A stretch of 5,963 nt of DNA. It comes from JAAFHS01 sp043751715. GTDB lineage: Bacteria; Pseudomonadota; Alphaproteobacteria; Rhodobacterales; Rhodobacteraceae. How positions within the stretch are numbered: position 1 is the stretch's first letter; each line of letters starts with the position of its first letter. The notes beneath the pieces are model-generated. The model worked only from the letters and a program-made list of their open reading frames with translations, did no database searches and was not told the origin of the DNA. Below are positions 1 to 5,646 of this stretch, in pieces. A program made the translations under genes and the position numbers. The DNA lies in the NCBI GenBank assembly GCA_043751715.1, contig JAYUZO010000196.1, forward strand, positions 1 through 5,963, in the 5' to 3' direction.

Positions 1-55
1 GCCGGGGGTTTCACACCCCCGGACCCCCGTGGGATATTTGGGGACAGATGAAAGG
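1..55 (+). repeat. Rhodobacteraceae-type intergenic element
   Basis: The hairpin is followed by ACCCCCGTGGGATATTTGGG and then GACAGATGAAAGG. I recognise this arrangement (C/G stem, 'GGATATTTG', 'ACAGATGAAA') as a recurrent intergenic sequence in Rhodobacteraceae genomes, usually between a stop codon and the next gene. Only one copy is in this window, so its repeated nature rests on memory. It runs to within about ten bases of the likely start of the next gene, leaving little room for a conventional promoter. Its AAAGG (51-55) could serve as that gene's ribosome binding site. Confidence 0.45.
2..22. terminator. GC-rich hairpin, probable 3' end of an upstream gene
   Basis: CCGGGGGT (2-9) and ACCCCCGG (15-22) form a perfect 8-bp stem around a five-base loop, TTCAC. 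There is no T-run after it, so it is not a canonical intrinsic terminator. In Rhodobacteraceae, hairpins of this sort commonly sit just after stop codons, so it probably marks the end of a gene lying left of the window. The hairpin is seen directly; the terminator role is inferred. Confidence 0.5.
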
Positions 56-64
56 CAAAGAGTA

Positions 65-926
65 GTGGCTTTGGGACTGGCAACGATTTTAACGGCGAGC
101 GAGCAATTCTGGGGCGTGGCGACGGTGGACGGCGTAATCGTGCTGTCGCCGGATTTTCTGCACTGGCGCCGCCTGCGTGATGTGATTGCAGCGGGGGCTG
201 TGGAAACGGTCACGCAGGCGGTACTCGGGCGCGCCGTGACCCATCCGAACGGCAGTTTCACTTGGGACATCCCGGTGCCTGATCCGGAAAAAAGTTCATC
301 TGTGTGGGGGTGAACTTTCCAGACCGGATTGCCGAATACAACGACGGGCAGGACGCGCTGGCGCACATGTCCCTGTTCCCACGCTTTGCGCGCAGTTTTA
401 CCGGGCATGGCCAGCCAGTGCTCCGGCCGCCCGAAAGTGCGCAGCTGGATTGCGAAGGCGAGATTGCGGTGGTGATCGGCACGGGCGGGCGGCGCATCCC
501 GAGGCGCGCGCGCCGAGCCATATTGCCGGGCTGACCCTGTGCAACGAAGGCACGATCCGGGATTGGGTGCGGCATGCGACATTCAATGTGACGCCGGGCA
601 AGAACTGGGATCGGTCCGGGGCGATGGGGCCGTGGCTGGTGCCCTTTGCGCATGCGGCGCAGATTGAGGATGTGGCGCTGGAGACGCGGGTGAACGGCGA
701 TCTGCGGCAGGCCGACCGCACGGGACGAATGCTGTTTCCGGTGGCGCGCCAGATTGCCTGTATCAGCACATTCACCACGCTGGTGCCGGGCGATATCATC
801 ATCACGGGCACGCCCACGGGCGCGGGGGCACGGTTCGACCCGCCGGTCTGGTTGCAGCCGGGGGATCAGGTGACGGTGACGGCGACGGGTCTTGGCAGCC
901 TGACCAACGGGGTGGCCGACGAATGA
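65..926 (+). pseudogene. Frameshifted fumarylacetoacetate hydrolase family protein (HpaG-like decarboxylase/isomerase)
   Basis: This is an FAH-fold metal-dependent enzyme, here probably the decarboxylase/isomerase acting just before HpaH in homoprotocatechuate breakdown (5-carboxymethyl-2-oxo-hex-3-ene-1,7-dioate decarboxylation). Three consecutive frames carry one continuous protein: an N-terminal part (GVATVDGVIVLSPDF) to about 292, a middle part (CVGVNFPDRIAEYND, CEGEIAVVIG) from about 292 to 498, and a C-terminal part (HIAGLTLCNEGTIRDW, GDIIITGTPTGAG, LGSLTNGVADE) to the stop at 924-926. Restoring one A in the A-run 288-293 and one C at 498-500 gives about 287 residues, a normal single-domain length. 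The metal ligands would be the Glu codons at 454-456 and 460-462 plus the one at 546-548, where many FAH members have Asp. The start is uncertain: GTG at 65 fits the family N-terminus and has AAAGG nine bases upstream; TTG at 71 is an alternative. The family is sure; whether the breaks are real or sequencing errors is not. Confidence 0.8.
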
Positions 927-1726
927 TGACGCATGCGCAGATTATGCAGGCGGCACGGTCCCTGCTGGACGCGGAAAGCACGGGCGTGCAACGTGGTCTG
1001 CTGTCGCTGGAATACCCCGGCATGACGCTGGACAATGCCTATGCGGTGCAGGCGGCGGTGGTGGCGCTGAAAAGGGCGGTGGGGCTGCGGGGGATCGGCT
1101 GGAAGATCGGGCTGACCAGCCGGGCGATGCAGCAAGCGCTGAACATCACCATACCGGATTCGGGCGTTTTGCTGGAGGATATGGCCTTTGCGGATGGGGC
1201 GGTTGTGCCTGCGGGCCGGTTCATTCAGCCGCGTGTAGAGGCGGAGATTGCCTTTGTCATGGCGGCAGACCTGTCTGGGGCGGATGTGACGCAGCAGCAG
1301 GTGATTGCCGCCACTGCCCATGCGGCCCCCGGTCTGGAAGTTCTGGATACGCGCATTGTGCGGGCTGATCGGGCCACGGGCCGGGCGCGGATCATCACGG
1401 ATACGGTCAGTGACAATGCGGCCAATGCAGGCGTGGTGCCGGGTCGGCAGCGGCACAAAGTGCAAGCCTGTGATCTGCGGTGGGTGGGTGCGATTGTCAC
1501 GCGGGATGGGCTGGTCGAGGAAACGGGGCTGGACGCAGGCGTGCTGAATGATCCGGTCATGGGGATTGTGTGGCTGGTGCAGCGGCTGGCGGCCTGCGGC
1601 ATGGGCCTGTCGGCGGGCGATATCGTTTTGTCGGGGTCGTTCATCCGGCCGGTTGAGGCGCCACCCGGCAGCCGGTTTCACGCTGATTTTGGTACATTCG
1701 GGCAGGTTGACATCACGTTTGGCTGA
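923..1726 (+). CDS. hpaH: 2-oxo-hept-4-ene-1,7-dioate hydratase (HpaH/HpcG)
   Basis: This cytoplasmic, divalent-metal-dependent enzyme adds water to 2-oxo-hept-4-ene-1,7-dioate to give 4-hydroxy-2-oxoheptanedioate, the substrate of the HpaI aldolase, in homoprotocatechuate catabolism. The product is 267 residues, the same length as E. coli HpaH as I recall it. Conserved blocks align along the whole length: SLEYPGMTLDNAYAVQ (28-43), WKIGLTSRAMQ (60-70), PRVEAEIAFV (103-112), GLEVLDTRI (137-145), SDNAANAG (163-170) and a C-terminal GSFIRPV stretch. Glu106, Glu108 and Glu139 fall exactly where the E. coli enzyme binds Mg2+, and Lys61 lies in the conserved KIGLTS loop, so the protein looks catalytically intact. 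The ATG overlaps the stop of the HpaG-like gene (ATGATG; 926 is an alternative start), which suggests translational coupling. The related vinylpyruvate hydratases (XylJ/MhpD type) are the main alternative, but the overall match favours HpaH. Confidence 0.92.
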   Translation: MMTHAQIMQAARSLLDAESTGVQRGLLSLEYPGMTLDNAYAVQAAVVALKRAVGLRGIGWKIGLTSRAMQQALNITIPDSGVLLEDMAFADGAVVPAGRFIQPRVEAEIAFVMAADLSGADVTQQQVIAATAHAAPGLEVLDTRIVRADRATGRARIITDTVSDNAANAGVVPGRQRHKVQACDLRWVGAIVTRDGLVEETGLDAGVLNDPVMGIVWLVQRLAACGMGLSAGDIVLSGSFIRPVEAPPGSRFHADFGTFGQVDITFG

Positions 1727-1758
1727 CCTGCTGTGCGAATTGCTGCCCGAATGGCGGC

Positions 1759-1787
1759 CTGACAGCGCAGCCAAAGCGCCGTATCAA
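1759..1787 (+). promoter_or_regulatory. Candidate sigma70-type promoter for the GH3 gene
   Basis: CTGACA (1759-1764, five of six matches to TTGACA) and TATCAA (1782-1787, four of six to TATAAT) are separated by exactly 17 bases in the gap between hpaH and the GH3 gene. Transcription would begin near 1794, about 20 bases before the preferred GH3 start. This would let the glucosidase be expressed apart from hpaH. It is a consensus match only; alphaproteobacterial -10 elements are loose and chance matches occur. Confidence 0.35.
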
Positions 1788-1800
1788 TGATCCAATTGCC

Positions 1801-1807
1801 AAGGGGG
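1801..1807 (+). promoter_or_regulatory. Ribosome binding site that fixes the GH3 start
   Basis: AAGGGGG lies six bases before the ATG at 1814. The in-frame ATGs at 1787 and 1808 are respectively upstream of and directly abutting this motif, so neither could use it. This makes 1814 the best start. Confidence 0.65.
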
Positions 1808-1813
1808 ATGACG

Positions 1814-4255
1814 ATGACCGATGCAGACCTGCACACGGTTGTGGATGCGCTGACGCTGGATGAACAGGTGTCGCTGTTGTCGGGCGAAGATTTCTGGTCA
1901 CTGCCGGCCATTCCGTGCCTTGGGCTTGGCAAACTGCGCATGACGGATGGCCCGAACGGCGCGCGCGGTGGCGGGTCTTTGGTGGGGGGTGTCACGGCGG
2001 CGGCGTTTCCGGTGGGCATCAGCATCGGGGCAGGCTGGGATACGGCCCTTGCGCAGGATATTGGCCGGGCGTTGGCGCAAGAGCTGAAATCCAAGGGCGC
2101 GCATGTGGCGCTGGCCCCGACGGTGAACATTCACCGGTCAGTGACCAACGGGCGCAACTTTGAATGCGATTCCGAAGACCCGGAACTGACGGCCGATCTG
2201 GCGGTAGCGGTGATCCGGGGGCTGCAAGGCGCAGGGGTGGCGGCGACGATCAAGTATTTCGCGGGCAATGAAAGCGAGATTGAGCGGACGACGATCATTT
2301 CCGAAGTGGATGAGCGGTCCTTGCGCGAAATCTATCTGCGCCCGTTTGAGGACGCGGTAAAGGTGGCGGGGACATGGGGGATCATGTCATCCTACAACAA
2401 ACTGAACGGCACCTATGCGGCGGAAAACCGCTGGCTGTTGACACAGGTGCTGCGCGATGACTGGGGCTATGACGGCATTGTCATGTCGGACTGGTTCGGG
2501 TCGCGCAGCACGGCGCCCACGGTGCATGCGGGGCTTGATCTGGAAATGCCGGGTCCGACGCGGGACCGGGGGGCCAAGCTGGTGGCTGCGGTGGCTGCGG
2601 GTGAGGTGGCGCGCGATGCCGTGCGGGGTGCAGCACTGAACATCCTGCGCTGGATGGACCGGACCGGAGCGATGGATGATGCGCGCGCCTTTGAGAAACG
2701 CGCCGATGTGCGGCCGGACCATGCAGCGCTGATCCGGCGGGCGGGGGCGGCGGGCACGGTGCTGCTGCAGAACAACGGGATCTTGCCGCTGGCACCCGGT
2801 GGCACGATTGCGGCCATCGGCCCGAATGCCAATGTGGCGCAAATCATGGGCGGCGGATCGGCACAGCTGAACCCGCATTACCGTATTTCACCGCTGCAGG
2901 CCTTGCAGGCGCGGTTGGGTGACGGGGTGATCCATGCGCAGGGCTGCACCAACCACCGCTGGGAGGCTGTGCTGACAGGCGCGATCACGTTGGATTATTT
3001 TGACAATCTGACGCTGGATGGCCCGCCGGCCCATAGCGAACAGATCGACGCGGCCAACACCTTCTGGATCCCGCCAATCGCGGGGGGCAAGGTGCGGTTT
3101 GCGGGCTATTCTGCACGGCTGAACGCCCGCTTTACGCCGCAAACATCGGGGCTGCACCACGTTGGCGTGCATTCGGCGGGCCTGTCGCGCGTGTTGGTGG
3201 ACGGCGTGCTGCTGGCCGATGCCTGGGCCAGTTGGACCAAAGGGCGCACGTTCTTTGAGGAAGGCTGCGATGAGGTGGTGGGCGATGTGCACCTGATTGC
3301 GGGGCAGGCCCATGTCATCACAGTGGAATTTTCCGCCACGTCGACGGCCAATCTGGCAATTTTCGGCCTGCGGGCAAATATTTCGCGCCGGCTTGGTGAT
3401 GCAGACATTGCGGCGGCGGTGAATGCGGCACGGCAGGCCGAAACGGCGCTGTTGTTTGTGGGGCGATCGGGCGAATGGGATACCGAAGGGTCTGACCTGC
3501 TGGATATCCGCCTGCCGGGGCGGCAGGACGAACTGATTGCCGCCGTCTGTGCGGCCAACCCGCGCACGGTGGTGGTGCTGCAAACCGGCGGGCCGGTGGA
3601 AATGCCGTGGTTGCCTGCTGCGGCAGCGGTGCTGCAGGCGTGGTATCCGGGCCAGGAGGCGGGCCATGCGATGGCCGATGTGATCTTTGGTGATGCTGAT
3701 CCGGGCGGGCGTTTGCCGCAAACCTTTCCGGTGCGGTGGCAGGATAACCCGGCGCATCGTCAGGACCGAGAGGTTTATCCGGGCCTGAATGGCAAGGTCA
3801 GGTATGAAGATGGGTTGTTCATCGGCTATCGGCACTATGACAAGACAGGGATCAAGCCGTTGTTTCCCTTTGGTTTTGGCCTGTCTTACACCAGCTTTGC
3901 GCTGTCTGACCTGATGGCAGCGCCCCAGGGTGACGGCCTGCGCGTGACGGCAATGGTCACGAATACGGGCGGGCGTCAGGGCAGCACGGTGGTGCAACTG
4001 TATGTGGCCTACCCCGCGACCAGCCCGCCACGGCCTGCGCGTGCGCTGAAGGGGTTTGCCAAGATTGCATTGGAGGCCGGGCAATCAGGCCGCGTGACGA
4101 TTGATCTGAACGCGCGCGATTTTGCGTGGTTTGATGTGGCAGCGCAGGTCTGGCGGGTGGATGCCGGGGCATTTATGCTGTCGGCCGGGTTTTCAAGCGC
4201 TGATATCGTGGCCACCACCACCATCACACGCGCGGCGCAGACCATTCCGGTATAG
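1814..4255 (+). CDS. GH3 family beta-glucosidase with PA14 insertion
   Basis: This is a glycoside hydrolase family 3 enzyme that would release terminal beta-linked glucose (or a related sugar) from oligosaccharides or glycosides. It has 813 residues from the ATG at 1814 and no signal peptide, so it should act in the cytoplasm on imported substrate. In order: a GH3 N-terminal barrel with TDGPNGARG (44-52), SSYNKLNG and MSDWFG, whose Asp226 is the predicted nucleophile; the start of the GH3 C-terminal domain from about residue 315; a PA14 domain at about 388-520 (ITLDYFDN to IFGLRANI) inserted in it; its resumption with GEWDTEGSDL, whose Glu558 is the predicted acid/base; and a fibronectin-III-like C-terminus (about 705-795). 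This is the layout of Kluyveromyces marxianus BglI. The usual Lys-His pair of the barrel is Lys147-Tyr148 here. Its substrate cannot be read from sequence; cello-oligosaccharides or aryl glucosides are possible. It follows hpaH by 87 bases and may have its own promoter. Confidence 0.93.
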   Translation: MTDADLHTVVDALTLDEQVSLLSGEDFWSLPAIPCLGLGKLRMTDGPNGARGGGSLVGGVTAAAFPVGISIGAGWDTALAQDIGRALAQELKSKGAHVALAPTVNIHRSVTNGRNFECDSEDPELTADLAVAVIRGLQGAGVAATIKYFAGNESEIERTTIISEVDERSLREIYLRPFEDAVKVAGTWGIMSSYNKLNGTYAAENRWLLTQVLRDDWGYDGIVMSDWFGSRSTAPTVHAGLDLEMPGPTRDRGAKLVAAVAAGEVARDAVRGAALNILRWMDRTGAMDDARAFEKRADVRPDHAALIRRAGAAGTVLLQNNGILPLAPGGTIAAIGPNANVAQIMGGGSAQLNPHYRISPLQALQARLGDGVIHAQGCTNHRWEAVLTGAITLDYFDNLTLDGPPAHSEQIDAANTFWIPPIAGGKVRFAGYSARLNARFTPQTSGLHHVGVHSAGLSRVLVDGVLLADAWASWTKGRTFFEEGCDEVVGDVHLIAGQAHVITVEFSATSTANLAIFGLRANISRRLGDADIAAAVNAARQAETALLFVGRSGEWDTEGSDLLDIRLPGRQDELIAAVCAANPRTVVVLQTGGPVEMPWLPAAAAVLQAWYPGQEAGHAMADVIFGDADPGGRLPQTFPVRWQDNPAHRQDREVYPGLNGKVRYEDGLFIGYRHYDKTGIKPLFPFGFGLSYTSFALSDLMAAPQGDGLRVTAMVTNTGGRQGSTVVQLYVAYPATSPPRPARALKGFAKIALEAGQSGRVTIDLNARDFAWFDVAAQVWRVDAGAFMLSAGFSSADIVATTTITRAAQTIPV

Positions 4256-4270
4256 CGGCGCACGCTTACC
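4249..4270. terminator. Candidate hairpin shared by two convergent gene ends
   Basis: GGTA-t-AGCG (4249-4257) pairs with CGCTTACC (4263-4270) to give eight base pairs with one bulged T and a loop of GCGCA. The stem contains the GH3 stop (4253-4255) and most of the opposing gene's stop codon (4266-4268), so it would form at the end of either transcript. Neither strand has a T-run, so it could be a weak bidirectional terminator or an RNA 3'-end stabiliser, or chance in GC-rich DNA. Confidence 0.3.
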
Positions 4271-4712
4271 AGCGCGACAGCACCAGCCCTGCGGCCACCA
4301 GTGCCGCAGCCACCAGACGCGTGGGGCTGATCGCATTGACCGGCAGCCCGAACAGACCCGCGCTGTCCAGCACCAGTGCGGCCACCATCTGCCCCAGAAT
4401 CAACGCGGCCACCGTGGTGACCACGCCCAGTGTCGGCACACCCCAGATCACCGCCCACACATAAAACGCCCCCAGACATCCGCCCGTCACCTGCCACCAT
4501 GTGGCACTGGCCAACCGGGTCAGCGGCCCCGCCCCCCCCAGCACAACCGAAATCACCGTCAGCACCACAAACCCCACGCCAAACGAAACCGCCGCAGCTG
4601 CCACCGGTTGGCCCAGCACCCGCGCCAGCGATGCGTTCAGCGGGGCTTGCGTTGACAGCGCCATGCCTGCGACAATGACAATCAGAACAGTCAGCGGAAC
4701 GGTCAGTGGCAT
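4266..4712 (-). CDS. YdcZ/DUF606-family small membrane protein (DMT-type transporter)
   Basis: This 148-residue, very hydrophobic inner-membrane protein belongs to the DUF606 (YdcZ) group of the drug/metabolite transporter superfamily. About five membrane segments are visible: residues roughly 4-24, 37-59, 72-92, 95-115 and 131-147. Family-type features include STQAPLNASL in the first segment, GGCLGAFYVWAVIWGVPTLG in the middle and LILGQMVAALVLDSAGLFG after it. Members of about this length are normal and may pair as dimers; transported substrates are generally unknown, and none is suggested here. The ATG at 4712 is preferred because AAAGGA (4718-4723) ends five bases before it; the ATG at 4715 would be only two bases away. 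The upstream methyltransferase gene's stop overlaps this start and its last codons contain the ribosome binding site, so the two are translationally coupled. GC is high, unlike its upstream partner. Confidence 0.85.
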   Translation of the reverse strand: MPLTVPLTVLIVIVAGMALSTQAPLNASLARVLGQPVAAAAVSFGVGFVVLTVISVVLGGAGPLTRLASATWWQVTGGCLGAFYVWAVIWGVPTLGVVTTVAALILGQMVAALVLDSAGLFGLPVNAISPTRLVAAALVAAGLVLSRW

Positions 4713-5425
4713 CATGGTCCTTTCGCAGCGGGATCGGTGTCTCCGCCAATGCCTGCGGCGCTGAACGCCAAACGCCAGTCCGCCCCCGATGATGGCCGGA
4801 AATTATCGCGGTTCGCCAGCATGATCTGGTTAATGCGTGCCAGATCATCCCGCATCTGCGGGTCTTGAAAGACAACGGCGGTTTCCGGCGTAAAGGCAGC
4901 AAAGCGAAACGCCAGCCACGGCAACGGCACCGCCGCCTGATAGGCCGCCTGTTCAAAATCATGAATGACGATCACGGCATCGGCCCGCGCGCGCGACAAA
5001 ACCGCCCGGATTGTCTGTGCGCGGTCAGAAATCTGCGTTGAATCGTCAACAAAAATAAACGGATAGGCGCCAAGATCGGCCGTTTCGGCCCAACGCGGAA
5101 CCGAACCTGTGTTCAAAAGCGTCAGTCGGTCAGCGGCGGGCACCTTTTTGCGGATGACGGATGACCATTTCAGATCATCCTCAACCGAAACGATAGATTG
5201 CAGCGTTGGGAACAGGGATGTGTCAACGAACGCAACCGTGCTGAAAAGCCCGGCCCCCAGTTCCAGAATCTGTTCCGGCTTTGTCAGTGCGGCAACGGCG
5301 ACCAGAACCGGAAGGTGACTTGAAAATTTATCCTTGTGCCTGACCGATGCAATCTGGGGAAACAGCACATCAAAGGCAGTGCTGCACTTTCTGCTGACCC
5401 GTCCGAAAAGCTGCGCAATGGTCAT
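4712..5425 (-). CDS. Putative class I SAM-dependent methyltransferase
   Basis: A soluble 237-residue protein with a Rossmann-like methyltransferase core. ILELGAGLFST (53-63) fits motif I, the glycine-rich SAM loop. SIVSVEDD (77-84) fits strand 2 with the acidic residue that would hold the SAM ribose. YPFIFVDDS (121-129) and VIVIHDFE (151-158) fit the following strands. The N-terminal stretch has the CSTAFDVLFPQI and KFSSHLPVL segments; I do not recognise a specific family or substrate from them. There is no signal peptide or membrane segment. The start at 5425 has GAGGG (5432-5436) six bases upstream. It is the first gene of a two-gene minus-strand unit with the DUF606 protein. Its base composition is distinctly lower in GC than its neighbours (two 60-base samples gave 52% and 58%), which may indicate acquisition. 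A small-molecule or glycan methyltransferase is possible; the fold call is fairly safe, the function is not. Confidence 0.7.
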   Translation of the reverse strand: MTIAQLFGRVSRKCSTAFDVLFPQIASVRHKDKFSSHLPVLVAVAALTKPEQILELGAGLFSTVAFVDTSLFPTLQSIVSVEDDLKWSSVIRKKVPAADRLTLLNTGSVPRWAETADLGAYPFIFVDDSTQISDRAQTIRAVLSRARADAVIVIHDFEQAAYQAAVPLPWLAFRFAAFTPETAVVFQDPQMRDDLARINQIMLANRDNFRPSSGADWRLAFSAAGIGGDTDPAAKGP

Positions 5426-5646
5426 CCGTGGCCCTCAAATTCGCGCGGCGACAGCATCACGCGCGGGGTTGGTCTGAACCGCAGGTTGCGATGATCTTGC
5501 GCGGACTGCAATGCGTATACCTGTTGGGCGCGGTGCGCGATGTTTGCGCAGCGCAATTCACGCCTGTGCCACCATGATGCACCCCCGCCCCCCCATGACC
5601 CCGCCTGCCCCATCCCGCACCAACGGCCCATGAACCGGAGGCCCCG
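5426..5646. other. Divergent intergenic region between the methyltransferase and nitroreductase genes
   Basis: About 220 bases lie between oppositely oriented starts, so both transcription units must begin here or be driven from here. Seen in it: the methyltransferase ribosome binding site (5432-5436), an imperfect direct repeat (GCGATG-N3-TTGCGC at 5488-5502 and GCGATG-N1-TTGCGC at 5537-5549), a 13-base palindrome (5544-5556), a C-rich tract (about 5580-5604) and the nitroreductase ribosome binding site GGAGG (5637-5641). I could not find a -35/-10 pair of good quality on either strand. Confidence 0.6.
5544..5556. promoter_or_regulatory. Perfect 13-base palindrome, candidate operator
   Basis: TTGCGC-A-GCGCAA is a perfect inverted repeat with a one-base centre, located between two divergent genes about 90 bases before the nitroreductase start and 120 bases before the methyltransferase start. 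Short dyads in this position often bind a dimeric regulator, but no regulator gene is in the window. Part of it also belongs to the GCGATG...TTGCGC direct repeat. The role is inferred. Confidence 0.35.

Noticed and set aside
866..1774. Long open frame on the minus strand across hpaH
   Set aside because: Its translation is rich in Arg, His and Pro with no family resemblance, as expected of the antisense of a high-GC gene, and the plus strand carries the clear hpaH match.
1727..1790. Continuation of another plus frame past the hpaH stop (LADLLCELLPEW)
   Set aside because: HpaH ends at its normal length and C-terminal motif, so there is no sign that this tail belongs to it; it is probably non-coding spacer holding the GH3 promoter candidate.
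1787..1813. Upstream in-frame ATGs at 1787 and 1808 as the GH3 start
   Set aside because: The strong AAGGGGG at 1801-1807 lies after the first and directly against the second, whereas it is ideally spaced for the ATG at 1814.
2888..4084. A 398-codon minus-strand open frame inside the GH3 gene
   Set aside because: It lies antisense to well-recognised GH3 and PA14 motifs and reads as low-information Arg/His/Gln-rich protein; it is a codon-bias shadow.
4009..4962. A 317-codon minus-strand open frame spanning the GH3 end, the DUF606 gene and part of the methyltransferase gene
   Set aside because: It is out of frame with both recognised minus-strand genes and produces a Gly/Ala/Arg-rich translation; the frames with membrane and Rossmann features explain the same DNA better.
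5576..5604. C-rich tract as a possible structured or G-quadruplex element
   Set aside because: The runs are uneven and merge into the nitroreductase leader without four clean, regularly spaced C-blocks, so no specific structure is supported.
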